From Chloroflexota bacterium (GTDB taxonomy: Bacteria; Chloroflexota; Dehalococcoidia; JACQGW01), in contig JACQGW010000053.1 in assembly GCA_016199325.1 (NCBI GenBank), positions 1-19,543 of the forward strand: 19,543 bases of DNA, written 5' to 3'. Numbering within the stretch: position 1 is the stretch's first letter; each line of letters begins with the position of its first letter. The position numbers and the translations under genes were made by a program. This document shows positions 6,958-14,200 of the stretch, one piece after another. The notes below the pieces were generated by a model that saw only the letters and a list, made by a program, of their open reading frames with translations, was not told the origin of the DNA and did no database searches.

Positions 6958-7224
6958 TTACATGAAGGCGGCGACGTGATCGGCGATACGAGCGTCGATA
7001 CTGGCTTTGTGCCGCCGGTAATAGGCGAGCGCCGCCTGGACCGCTTTGCGGGGCAGCTCATAGTCGGCTGCCACACGGTCGATGTCGCCGCCTGCCGCCT
7101 GATAGTGCGCGACGAGCGCCCAGACGGACACCCCGTAGTCCCTGAGTCGTGCTTCCGCCGCTCCCGCCCGGTAAGGGCTTGGCTCGACATAGCGCTCGAT
7201 GAGGGCTTGCTCGTCCATACCCAT
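6958..7224 (-). CDS. DUF433-type antitoxin-like protein
   Basis: Protein of 88 aa, MGMDEQALIERYVEPSPYRAGAAEARLRDYGVSVWALVAHYQAAGGDIDRVAADYELPRKAVQAALAYYRRHKASIDARI. The layout is a short N-terminal strand region followed by a helix-turn-helix-like half, as in DUF433 proteins that pair with DUF5615 toxins. ATG 7224 is supported by GGAGGTG a few bases upstream; ATG 7218 is an alternative. An extended -10 box lies upstream. The stop codon is followed immediately by the DUF5615 frame. The end of the gene (GCC GCC TTC ATG TAA) is echoed by GCC GCT TTC GCT right after the stop. Confidence 0.75.
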   Translation of the reverse strand: MGMDEQALIERYVEPSPYRAGAAEARLRDYGVSVWALVAHYQAAGGDIDRVAADYELPRKAVQAALAYYRRHKASIDARIADHVAAFM

Positions 7225-7249
7225 CGCACCTCCCACGGACCACATGCTC

Positions 7250-7258
7250 TATATACCA
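7250..7258 (-). promoter_or_regulatory. Extended -10 promoter of the DUF433/DUF5615 pair
   Basis: The minus strand reads TGGTATATA (TGn plus TATATA), about 25 nt before ATG 7224. No good -35 box is visible. The predicted start is near 7243. Confidence 0.4.
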
Positions 7259-7287
7259 CACCGTCGGCAGAACAGCCACCTTGCGCC

Positions 7288-7518
7288 ATGCACCGCGTAC
7301 CGCGGCTTCGCCAGCGTCGACTTTGCGAGCTCATGCGAGCAACCGGCACGACGGCTGATGAAGCCATAGCCGCATCCAAGCGGTCGACCATCAGGCGCGC
7401 GTTTCCGGGCCAGTTCCTGCACAGTACCCTTGACGGAATAGAGCAGGCCGCCAGTGCCGGCGACCGGGTCGCCAGAAGGGCCCTCAAGCTGCTGTTTGAA
7501 CAGTGGCTTGACAAGTGA
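7288..7518 (+). CDS. Possible small hypothetical protein (weak)
   Basis: This frame of 76 aa fills the otherwise gene-free stretch between the DUF433 promoter and the phd promoter. It begins MHRVPRLRQRRLCELMRATG and ends RRALKLLFEQWLDK. Composition is plausible for a basic, helical protein, and the second half looks amphipathic. I do not recognise a family. No Shine-Dalgarno precedes the ATG, and the opposite strand is open over the same region. Third-position GC seems lower than in the housekeeping genes. It may be a remnant or not a gene. Confidence 0.2.
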   Translation: MHRVPRLRQRRLCELMRATGTTADEAIAASKRSTIRRAFPGQFLHSTLDGIEQAASAGDRVARRALKLLFEQWLDK

Positions 7519-7524
7519 TAGAAT
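7496..7524 (+). promoter_or_regulatory. Promoter of the phd-vapC operon
   Basis: TTGAAC (7496-7501), a 17-nt spacer and TAGAAT (7519-7524), predicting a start near 7531. The second TTGACA at 7508-7513 has no -10 box at a usable distance. Confidence 0.6.
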
Positions 7525-7528
7525 ATGG

Positions 7529-7541
7529 CTAGCCAGGCTAG
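7529..7541. promoter_or_regulatory. Palindromic operator candidate at the phd-vapC start site
   Basis: CTAGCCAGGCTAG is a perfect 13-nt palindrome (6-nt arms, central A) lying directly downstream of the -10 box and across the predicted start point. Phd/YefM antitoxins normally autorepress by binding such short palindromes at their own promoter. Confidence 0.55.
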
Positions 7542-7563
7542 ACAACACATGGGGGATGAGGCT

Positions 7564-7821
7564 ATGCCGAGCATCTGGCAGTTGCAGGACGCCAAGAACA
7601 GGTTCAGCGAGCTGGTAGACCGCGCCTTGAAAGACGGAGCGCAAATCGTCACCCGGCGCGGCGAGAAGGTGGTTGTCGTGCTCTCCTACGACGACTACGA
7701 GCGGATGACGAGGCCGAAGGACAACCTGGCCCAGTTCCTCTTGAGCTCGCCTCTTGCCGGATCCGAGCTGGTCATCGAACGTGACCGCACGCTCCCCCGG
7801 GACGTCGGCGTTGAGCCATGA
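7564..7821 (+). CDS. Phd/YefM-family antitoxin
   Basis: Protein of 85 aa: MPSIWQLQDAKNRFSELVDRALKDGAQIVTRRGEKVVVVLSYDDYERM. This is the Phd/YefM DNA-binding fold, with the IWQLQDAKNRFSELVD helix and the TRRGEKVVVVLSYDDYE beta-hairpin. The variable C-terminal part (about residues 50-85) would wrap the toxin. ATG 7564 is preceded by a GGGGGATGAGG ribosome binding site; ATG 7549 and 7525 are in frame but fit less well. It overlaps vapC by four bases (ATGA), the usual coupled arrangement. Confidence 0.93.
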   Translation: MPSIWQLQDAKNRFSELVDRALKDGAQIVTRRGEKVVVVLSYDDYERMTRPKDNLAQFLLSSPLAGSELVIERDRTLPRDVGVEP

Positions 7822-8237
7822 ACTACCTCCTCGACACGTGCGTCCTCTCGGAGTTCACCAAGCGCCGGCCAGACGACAACGTCGTGCAATGGGTGGCCGC
7901 CGCCGAGGAGGACCGGCTGTTCTTGAGTGTGCTCTCGCTGGGAGAGATCAAGCGAGGTATCGAGCGGTTGCCAGAGTCGCGCCGCAAGAACGATCTCAAT
8001 GCATGGCTGAATGGTGCGCTACTGCCCCGATTCGCCGGCAGGCTGATCACCGTCGATGCCGACATCATGTTGCTTTGGGGAACCCTCACCGCCCGACTGG
8101 AGAGCCAGGGGAAGCCCATGCCGATCGTTGACTCCCTGATCGCGGCTTCCGCTCTCCATGGCAATCTCGCCGTGGTGACCCGCAACGAGGTGGACTTCGT
8201 TCACGCGAACATTCCGGTCATGAATCCTTGGCGGTGA
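7818..8237 (+). CDS. vapC: VapC/FitB-type PIN-domain toxin
   Basis: PIN-domain ribonuclease of 139 aa, the toxin of a type II module; such enzymes usually cut tRNA or rRNA. The metal-binding acidic residues are in place: Asp6 in YLLDTCVLSEF, Glu43 in SLGEIKRGIERL, Asp105 in PIVDSLIAASA, and Asp126 in TRNEVDF. Length and motif spacing are normal, so it looks intact. It overlaps the phd gene by ATGA and ends seven bases before the convergent MNT-HEPN remnant. Confidence 0.94.
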   Translation: MNYLLDTCVLSEFTKRRPDDNVVQWVAAAEEDRLFLSVLSLGEIKRGIERLPESRRKNDLNAWLNGALLPRFAGRLITVDADIMLLWGTLTARLESQGKPMPIVDSLIAASALHGNLAVVTRNEVDFVHANIPVMNPWR

Positions 8238-8244
8238 ACTGAGA

Positions 8245-8529
8245 TCAGTGATCGTCCCTCTGTTCAGTCGGCGGCAGATCGCGCAGAATCTGCTCGACGG
8301 CAGTTCTGAGCACCGGGACGTCTCGCTGGGCGGTTAGCCAGACCGCCTGTCGGTCGACCCCGAAGTAATCGAGCAAGCTCTTCGGCCTAGCGAAGCGAAC
8401 GAGGAGATCGATATCGCTTTCGGCAGTGGCATCGCCGCGGGCGAAGGAGCCGAACACACCCAGGAAGGCGATGTCGTTCCTCTGGCAGATATCTGCCACT
8501 GTCCGTTCTTCGATCTGGAAATCACTCAT
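8245..8529 (-). CDS. MNT nucleotidyltransferase N-terminus fused to a HEPN C-terminus (degenerate TA module)
   Basis: Protein of 94 aa. Residues 1-51 are a minimal nucleotidyltransferase (MNT) start with the active-site signature GSFARGDATAESDIDLLV (GS at 27-28, Asp39 and Asp41). From about residue 54 the sequence YFGVDRQAVWLTAQRDVPVLRTAVEQILRDLPP does not look like an MNT C-terminus. It matches the tail of HEPN (DUF86) toxins, which usually follows the RNxxxH motif as HGYFGVDxxxVW. The rest of the MNT and the HEPN catalytic part are missing. I infer an internal deletion that joined the two neighbouring genes in frame. ATG 8529 has GGAGG ten bases upstream. Probably inactive as a toxin. Confidence 0.7.
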   Translation of the reverse strand: MSDFQIEERTVADICQRNDIAFLGVFGSFARGDATAESDIDLLVRFARPKSLLDYFGVDRQAVWLTAQRDVPVLRTAVEQILRDLPPTEQRDDH

Positions 8530-8593
8530 TCGAACCGTGCCTCCAAAGGGGATCGCAGCGAGTCTTGGCGGTTCGGCCTCTCTGGAATCTGCT

Positions 8594-9703
8594 CTAGAAC
8601 CGCGGCTTTTCCCGCCGCATCAGGACGCTTTCGAGCAGGCCGATGCCGACGAAGACGGTGACGACGGAGCTGCCGCCGGAGCTGACGAACGGGAGCGGCA
8701 CCCCCGTGACCGGCAGCAGCCGCACGTTGACGCCGACGTTCACGAACACCTGGCAGAAGATCATCGTGACGACGCCGACCGCGATCAGCTTGCCGAACGG
8801 GTCGCCGGCCAGCCCCGCGACCCGAATCCCCCGGAAGAGCAGGATGGTGAACAGGAGCAGCAGCACGAAGCCGCCGACGAACCCCAGCTCCTCGCCGAGC
8901 ATCGAGAAGATGAAATCGGTGTGGACGTTCCGGAGGAAATTGTTCTGCGCCTGCGTCCCCAGCGTCCAGCCCTTGCCGAAGAACCCACCGGACCCGACGC
9001 TGATGGTCGATTGGAGCACGTTGTAGCCGGCGCCGAGGGGATCCCGCGTCGGATCGAGAAAGGTCGCCACGCGCTCCTTCATGTAGTCGTGGAGCAGGTA
9101 GGTGTAGGTCAGCGGCACGGCGATCAGGCCGGCCACGCCCAGCCCCAGCAGGTAGATGAGCCGGACGCCCGCCACGAACACCATCGCCAGCCAGATCGCC
9201 AGGTAGACCGCGACCGTGCCCAGATCGGGCTGGAGATAGATGAGCGCCATCGGGGGCGAGATGATGAGGAAGGAGACGGCCAGCGCGCGGATGCCGAGCA
9301 CGCGCTCGGCGCGGCCGCCCAGGTATCGGGCGAGAGCGAGCGTGACGCCGATCTTCCCCAGCTCGGATGGCTGGAACTGAAACAGCCCCAGCTCCAGCCA
9401 CCGCCGGGACCCGTAGACGGTGGTCCCCGTTGCCAGCACGACGACGAGGGAAACGAGGATGAACAGATAGAACGGCGGGACGAACGCCCGCACCAGGTGG
9501 TAGTCGACCGCGGCGGCGATGACCAGGCCGGCGAGCCCCACGACCGCAAAGACCCCCTGGCGACCGACCGGGGTGTCGAGCCAGCGGACGACAGGCCCCG
9601 AGATGGCCAGCGTGGCGCTGTAGAGCATCAGCAGGCCATACCCCATGAGGATGACGGCCGTCAGGAGCAGGGGGACGTCGAAGTGCTGCCAGGTCTTCAC
9701 CAC
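8594..9703 (-). CDS. rodA: Rod shape-determining SEDS glycosyltransferase RodA
   Basis: Peptidoglycan polymerase of the elongasome, 369 aa with about ten membrane segments. SEDS hallmarks are GSRRWLELGLFQFQPSELGKIG, the QPDLGT loop (IYLQPDLGTVAVYLAIW), the large extracellular loop ending in NNFLRNVHTDFIFSMLGEELGFVGG, and the C-terminal LLPVTGVPLPFVSSGGSS. It starts at GTG 9703 or the adjacent GTG 9700, a few bases after the stop of the PBP2 gene whose product is its transpeptidase partner. It is the last gene of the mre operon. Confidence 0.96.
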   Translation of the reverse strand: MVKTWQHFDVPLLLTAVILMGYGLLMLYSATLAISGPVVRWLDTPVGRQGVFAVVGLAGLVIAAAVDYHLVRAFVPPFYLFILVSLVVVLATGTTVYGSRRWLELGLFQFQPSELGKIGVTLALARYLGGRAERVLGIRALAVSFLIISPPMALIYLQPDLGTVAVYLAIWLAMVFVAGVRLIYLLGLGVAGLIAVPLTYTYLLHDYMKERVATFLDPTRDPLGAGYNVLQSTISVGSGGFFGKGWTLGTQAQNNFLRNVHTDFIFSMLGEELGFVGGFVLLLLFTILLFRGIRVAGLAGDPFGKLIAVGVVTMIFCQVFVNVGVNVRLLPVTGVPLPFVSSGGSSVVTVFVGIGLLESVLMRREKPRF

Positions 9704-9707
9704 TCCG

Positions 9708-11621
9708 TCAGTTTTCCGGGCCGGTCATTCGAGGATGGCGCTGGGCGAAGTAGTACTCGAAGATCCGCTTGGCGATGGGGGTGGCGTCGGTCGCGCCGCC
9801 GCCGTGCTCGACAAAGACCATGACGGCGATCTCGGGGCGCCGGTACGGGGCGAAGCCCAGGAACCAGCCGTGGGTCGTCTCGTACTTGCCCGTCGCATCC
9901 GGCAGGCCGTACTCGGCCGTCCCCGTCTTGCCCGCGATCTCGACGCCCGGCATCTGGAGGATCGTCGCGGTGCCCTCGGTCACCGCCGCCCGCATCCCGT
10001 CCCGCACGGTCGCGAGATGCTGGTCGTCGACCGGGACTCGGGGGCGGTCGGGCCGTACGTACTGGCGCCGGAACGGACGAACGACGTTGCCGCGCGCATC
10101 GCGGGTCTCGCGTACGACCGTTGGCCGCAGCAGATAGCCGCCGTTGGCCACCGTGGCGACGACGTTCAGCATCTGGAGCGGCGTGACGAGCAGATCGCCC
10201 TGGCCGATGCCCATGTTGTAGGTATTGCCGAGATACCAGGGCTCCTTCTTGACCCGCTCTTTCCAGGCGGGGTCGGGCACCAGCCCCTCGACCTCACCCG
10301 CCAGGTCGATGCCGGTCGGTGCGCCGAGCCCGAACTCGCGGGCGTACCAGCCGAGCCGCTCGGCGCCCAGCCCGCGGAACTCCTGCTTGTAGCCGCCGGA
10401 GAGATAGTAGAAGTACACGTCCGAGGACATCGCCATGCCGCGCCGGAAGTCCATCCAGCCGATCCAGCCCCAATCGCGGAAGGTGTAGCTGACGCTCGGG
10501 TCGTAGTCGCTTGGCACCGAGATGGCGCCGCCGCCGTACAGCCGCGTCGCCGGCGTGGCGATCCCTTCTTGGAGGGCGGCACTGCCGGTGACGAGCTTGA
10601 AGATGCTGCCGGGGGGATGGCGGGCAGCCAGCGCGTAGTTCAAGAGCGGCCGGCGCGGGTCATTGAGCAGCGCGGCCAGCGCCTCGGCGCTGATGGTCGT
10701 CGCGAAGAGGTTGTTGTCATACGTGGGCACCGAGACGAGCGCCAGCAGCTCGCCGGTGTTCGGGTCCATCACCCCGGCCGCCGCGTACTTCGACTCCTTC
10801 ATCCCCTCTCGCAGGAAGCGGGTCACCCGGTGCTGGAGGTCGGCGTCGATGCTGAGGACGAGGTTGCCGCCGGGCGTTGCCTCGCGCGCCGCGACGGTGC
10901 CCAGCTTGCGCTCGCTCGCGTCGACCTCGACAAGCTCCCACCCGGCCCGGCCCCGGAGCACCTCCTCGTAGGCCGCCTCGACGGCGGTCTTGCCGATCTT
11001 GTCGTTGGGCCCGTAGCCCTTGCCCTGCAGCTCGGTGTGCTCCTCCGGGAACATGCGGTAGACGTATCCGAGAATGTGGGCCAGGTCGGGCCCCTCAGGG
11101 TACTGGCGGATCGGCTCGGTCAGGACGACCACGCCCGGCAACACCAGCCGCTGCTCCTCGACGAGAAAGGCGGTGTTCCGGTCGACGTTTCCCTTCACCG
11201 GCAGCGCGGTGAAGGGGTCCTGACGGCCGCGGCGCTCTTCGACGATGGCGGCGATCTCCTCGGCCGAGAGGTCGATCAACGTCGACAGCCGCTGGTAGAC
11301 GACCTCCGGCTGTTTGGGCAGCGCGCCCGGCACGACGCCGACGGTGAAGCTGGGAACGTTCCGCACGAGGACCGTGCCATTGCGGTCGAAGACGACACCG
11401 CGCTGCGGCTGAACGGTGAACATCCGCAGGCGGTTGTGCTCGGCCTTCTCCTGGTAGTAGCGTCCCTCGACGACCTGGAGGCGCCAGAGCTGGGCGAGCA
11501 GGATCCCGAAGAGGACGACCACCGCCAGCCGCAGCGCGGTGAGCCGAAGGGCCAGGAGCGTGCGCTCGTCCAGCTCCCGCCTCTTCTTCTCGCTGCGCCA
11601 GCGGCGCTCACGTCCGAACAT
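9708..11621 (-). CDS. mrdA: Penicillin-binding protein 2 (class B transpeptidase)
   Basis: Monofunctional D,D-transpeptidase for rod elongation, 637 aa. A short cytoplasmic basic N-terminus precedes one membrane anchor (about 27-47). The dimerisation domain starts at RLRMFTVQPQRGVVFDRNG. The transpeptidase domain has SIFK (catalytic Ser339, Lys342), SSD at about 399-401 in place of the SxN motif as is normal for PBP2, and KTG at 565-567. It lies between mreD (3-nt gap) and rodA (4-nt gap), which fits the PBP2-RodA pair. ATG 11621 is the start. Confidence 0.97.
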   Translation of the reverse strand: MFGRERRWRSEKKRRELDERTLLALRLTALRLAVVVLFGILLAQLWRLQVVEGRYYQEKAEHNRLRMFTVQPQRGVVFDRNGTVLVRNVPSFTVGVVPGALPKQPEVVYQRLSTLIDLSAEEIAAIVEERRGRQDPFTALPVKGNVDRNTAFLVEEQRLVLPGVVVLTEPIRQYPEGPDLAHILGYVYRMFPEEHTELQGKGYGPNDKIGKTAVEAAYEEVLRGRAGWELVEVDASERKLGTVAAREATPGGNLVLSIDADLQHRVTRFLREGMKESKYAAAGVMDPNTGELLALVSVPTYDNNLFATTISAEALAALLNDPRRPLLNYALAARHPPGSIFKLVTGSAALQEGIATPATRLYGGGAISVPSDYDPSVSYTFRDWGWIGWMDFRRGMAMSSDVYFYYLSGGYKQEFRGLGAERLGWYAREFGLGAPTGIDLAGEVEGLVPDPAWKERVKKEPWYLGNTYNMGIGQGDLLVTPLQMLNVVATVANGGYLLRPTVVRETRDARGNVVRPFRRQYVRPDRPRVPVDDQHLATVRDGMRAAVTEGTATILQMPGVEIAGKTGTAEYGLPDATGKYETTHGWFLGFAPYRRPEIAVMVFVEHGGGATDATPIAKRIFEYYFAQRHPRMTGPEN

Positions 11622-11624
11622 CGG

Positions 11625-12128
11625 TCACCACTCGAGCTGTTCGACGGGCCGGTGCCAGCGAGCCAGCCAGGCCATCACCGCGTAGAGCGGCAGCGCCAGC
11701 ACGGTGTTGACGACGGCGGAGGGCGCCACGACGTGCTGGAAGAAATAGCGCCACTCCATCCGCCCCCCGGTCACCTGAATGACGGCGAACGTCACCAGGT
11801 CGAGCAGCAGCGTCCCACCCAGCGCGACCAGGAGCGGCGGCAGCAGATTGCCCCGGACGAGCTGGAACTCGCCCGCGCCGGCGGCAGCGCCAAGTGCGCC
11901 GAGCAGGACCGCGTTCAGCCCTGCGGGCGTGCTGGCGAACTGGTCGAGGATGAGGCCGCCGAGGAGCCCCCAGAGCAGCCCCTGCCGCCATCCCCGGACG
12001 GCGCCCCAGCAGACCACGACGACGAGCATCAGGTCGGGCTTGACGCCCAGGATCCGCAGCGACGGCGCGGCGCTCGCCTGGAGCACGCCGACCAGGCCCA
12101 GCGTTGGCAACGCCAGCCAGAGTGCCAT
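11625..12128 (-). CDS. mreD: Rod shape-determining protein MreD
   Basis: Small polytopic membrane protein of 167 aa with about five hydrophobic segments, including the MreD-like stretch VKPDLMLVVVVCWGAVRGWRQGLLWGLLGGLILDQFAS. It links MreC to the PBP2-RodA synthase. I chose ATG 12128, which begins MALWLALPTLG and has GAGAGGGG just upstream. An earlier in-frame ATG (12155) would lie inside the hairpin between mreC and mreD and is unlikely. Confidence 0.92.
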   Translation of the reverse strand: MALWLALPTLGLVGVLQASAAPSLRILGVKPDLMLVVVVCWGAVRGWRQGLLWGLLGGLILDQFASTPAGLNAVLLGALGAAAGAGEFQLVRGNLLPPLLVALGGTLLLDLVTFAVIQVTGGRMEWRYFFQHVVAPSAVVNTVLALPLYAVMAWLARWHRPVEQLEW

Positions 12129-12146
12129 GTCCCCTCTCAACACGTC

Positions 12147-12201
12147 ATGCGTCATACGTCATGCGTCATGCGTCACGCATGACGCATGACGTATGACGCA
12201 T
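12147..12201. repeat. Perfect 26-bp inverted repeat of heptamers between mreC and mreD
   Basis: Arms 12147-12172 and 12176-12201 are exact inverted copies with a 3-nt loop. The left arm consists of 7-nt units of the CATGCGT type, with one variant CATACGT mirrored in the other arm. The right arm reaches the first base of the mreC stop codon. Both flanking genes are on the minus strand, so any transcript carrying mreD from the mreB promoter must read through this hairpin. Confidence 0.9.
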
Positions 12202-13025
12202 CACCGGTCCAGCCTGGCGGGCAGGAAGTTCGTGATGACCATCACCGACTCCAGGCGGTGGAGCGGGACGGCCGGCTCGACGGTCGCCGACTGGAACGGG
12301 TCGACCTCGGTCCGCTCGACGGTGCGGACGATGCCGATGAAGAGCCCTCGTGGAAAGCTGAGCCCGCGCTCGCTCGTCACGATCACGTCGCCGACCTGGA
12401 CGCTCTCGCCCTGGGGAATGAACTTCATGAGCAGGTTGCCGCTCAGTTGCCCCTGGATGACGCCGGCAGAGCGGGAGTCGGGGCGCTGGACGACGGCGTA
12501 GACCGAGCTCCGGGGGTCGGTGAGGAGCATGACCTCAGCGGAGCTCGGGAAAACCCGGCCGACCCGGCCGACGAGGCCGGCCGGACTTACCACAGACATC
12601 CCGTTTTTCACGCCCTGGTCGGCCCCCTTGTCGATCAGGATGGCGCGGACCAGGTTGCTCGGGTCTTCGCCGATGACCGTCGCCGCCAGCCGGGTGAACT
12701 CCGGATAGGTCCGCTGATAGCCGAGCTCCTCCCGCAGGCGGCGGTTCTCGATCTCCAGCTCGCGCAGCCGGACGACGGCCGCGTTCAACTCGGCAACCGT
12801 CTCCTGGAGCCGGAGGTTCTCGCCTCGCAGCCGACTGAGCTCGCCGTCCGTTTGCAGGCTCGGACCGAGGGCGGCCAGCGTGACCGCCAGCCCCGCCTGG
12901 ACCGGTACGATCGCCCGCAGCGTCGCTTCGTGCAGCGAGCGCACCGTCCGTCCCCGGTCGGCCACGACGCCGGCGAGCAGGACCAGCGAGAGCAAGAAGA
13001 GTGAGAACGAGGTGCGCGGTCGCAT
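12201..13025 (-). CDS. mreC: Rod shape-determining protein MreC
   Basis: Elongasome scaffold protein of 274 aa. A single N-terminal membrane segment (about 6-22) is followed by a periplasmic or extracytoplasmic coiled coil (about 60-102, with LRGENLRLQETVAELNAAVVRLRELEIENRRLREEL). The beta-barrel domain holds the MreC signatures VIGEDPSNLVRAILIDKGADQGVKNGMSVVSPAGLVGRVG and SRSAGVIQG, then VGDVIVTSERG. ATG 13025 lies 15 nt after the mreB stop codon. The stop codon is the outer end of the 26-bp hairpin. Confidence 0.96.
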   Translation of the reverse strand: MRPRTSFSLFLLSLVLLAGVVADRGRTVRSLHEATLRAIVPVQAGLAVTLAALGPSLQTDGELSRLRGENLRLQETVAELNAAVVRLRELEIENRRLREELGYQRTYPEFTRLAATVIGEDPSNLVRAILIDKGADQGVKNGMSVVSPAGLVGRVGRVFPSSAEVMLLTDPRSSVYAVVQRPDSRSAGVIQGQLSGNLLMKFIPQGESVQVGDVIVTSERGLSFPRGLFIGIVRTVERTEVDPFQSATVEPAVPLHRLESVMVITNFLPARLDR

Positions 13026-13040
13026 CGGCGTCCGTGTCCC

Positions 13041-14102
13041 TTACCGGAGGATCCGGCCCGGCTGGAGCTGAATCAGCACCTTTCGCAGCCGGTCGAGATC
13101 CTCCAATACCGCGCCGGTTCCCCGGACGACGCAGGTGAGCGGGTCGTCGGCGACGTAGACGCGGAACTTCGTCTCCTGGGTCAAGCGGCGGTCGAGCCCG
13201 CGCAGGAGCGCGCCGCCGCCCGTCAGCGCGATGCCCTGCTCCATGAGGTCGGCCACCAGCTCCGGCGGCGTGATCTCGATGGTCGCCTTGACCGCCTCGA
13301 CGATGGTCGAGATGGACCCTGCAATGGCTTCGCGCAGCTCAATCGTGCTGATCTGGATCGATTTCGGCAGGCCCGTGACCAGATCACGGCCCTTCAGCGT
13401 GATGGTGAACTCCTCCGGCAGTGGAGCGCAAGATCCCGCCGCGATCTTCACCTCTTCCGCCATCCGCTCGCAGATGGAGAGATTGTGCTTCTGTCGGGCG
13501 TAGTCTATGATCTCCTCGTCGATCTCATCCCCGGCGATCCGGATCGACCGGCTGGCGACGATCCCGCCGAGCGACACGACGGCCACCTCCGTGGTGCCGC
13601 CGCCGATATCGACGATCATGCTGCCGGCCGGCTCCATGACCGGCAGGCCGGCGCCGATGGCGGCCGCCATCGGCTCTTCGATGAGATGGCACTCGCGCGC
13701 CCCGGCGTTGAGCGCGGCATCGCGGACCGCCCGCTTCTCAACCTCGGTCACGCCGCTCGGAATGCCGATGACGACACGGGGGTGATGAATCTTCAGGCTG
13801 TGCTTCTCGTGGACCTTGTCGATGAAGTATCGGAGCATCGCCTCCGTCTGATCGAAGTCGGAGATCACGCCGTCTCGCAACGGACGCACAGCCACGATAC
13901 TGGCCGGCGTTCGGCCGACCATCCGCTTGGCCTCGGCGCCGATGGCATGTACCTGCTTCGACCGCTTGTCGATCGCCACGACCGATGGCTCGTTGATGAC
14001 GATCCCTTTGTCTTTGATCATGACCAGGGTGTTGGCGGTGCCGAGATCGATGCCGATATCGTGGGAGAACCACGCCAACACCATACTCAGGGGATTGAAC
14101 AA
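13041..14102 (-). CDS. mreB: Rod shape-determining actin homologue MreB
   Basis: ATP-binding actin-like protein, 353 aa, that forms membrane-attached filaments directing lateral wall synthesis. Nucleotide-binding motifs are present: DIGIDLGTANTLV at about 15-27 (phosphate 1), MIVDIGGGTTEVAVVS (phosphate 2) and IALTGGGALLRGLDRRL (adenosine). The N-terminus MFNPLSMVLAWFSHD is a likely amphipathic membrane-binding helix. The start is TTG at 14100-14102, fixed by AGGAGG six bases upstream; the ATG at 14084 is too far from that site. An extended -10 promoter lies about 50 bp further upstream. Confidence 0.96.
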   Translation of the reverse strand: MFNPLSMVLAWFSHDIGIDLGTANTLVMIKDKGIVINEPSVVAIDKRSKQVHAIGAEAKRMVGRTPASIVAVRPLRDGVISDFDQTEAMLRYFIDKVHEKHSLKIHHPRVVIGIPSGVTEVEKRAVRDAALNAGARECHLIEEPMAAAIGAGLPVMEPAGSMIVDIGGGTTEVAVVSLGGIVASRSIRIAGDEIDEEIIDYARQKHNLSICERMAEEVKIAAGSCAPLPEEFTITLKGRDLVTGLPKSIQISTIELREAIAGSISTIVEAVKATIEITPPELVADLMEQGIALTGGGALLRGLDRRLTQETKFRVYVADDPLTCVVRGTGAVLEDLDRLRKVLIQLQPGRILR

Positions 14103-14151
14103 CCGAGACCTCCTGGGATTCACCCGCCCGGTCGCCTCCGGGGCGGTCCGC

Positions 14152-14160
14152 ATTATATCA
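14152..14160 (-). promoter_or_regulatory. Extended -10 promoter of the mreB operon
   Basis: The minus strand reads TGATATAAT: TATAAT at 14152-14157 preceded by TGA. No clear -35 box is visible. The predicted start is near 14145, giving a leader of about 43 nt. Confidence 0.6.
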
Positions 14161-14165
14161 CAGCA

Positions 14166-14174
14166 TGGTATAAT
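14166..14174 (+). promoter_or_regulatory. Extended -10 promoter of the M50 protease operon
   Basis: The plus strand reads TGGTATAAT: TATAAT at 14169-14174 preceded by TGG. No convincing -35 box. It points away from the mreB promoter, and the two -10 boxes are 11 bp apart. Confidence 0.55.
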
Positions 14175-14200
14175 CAGGTACATCTGGGGCGCAACGCCGG

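Noticed and set aside
7508..7513. Perfect TTGACA as -35 of the phd-vapC promoter
   Set aside because: No usable -10 lies 16-18 nt downstream. The overlapping TTGAAC/TAGAAT pair with a 17-nt spacer fits better.
7249..7644. Minus-strand frame of 131 codons across the gap before phd
   Set aside because: It runs antisense into the phd gene and has no recognisable motif or ribosome binding site.
5400..7652. Open frame of 750 codons on the minus strand across the M48 gene and the TA patch
   Set aside because: It overlaps the M48 protease and DUF433 genes in another frame, with Arg/Ser/Ala-rich nonsense composition and no recognisable domain.
9645..12182. Very long open frame (845 codons) on the plus strand
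   Set aside because: It lies antisense to rodA, mrdA and mreD, which carry clear family motifs. Long antisense frames are expected in high-GC coding DNA, and its Gly/Arg/Asp/His-rich composition is that of a shadow frame.
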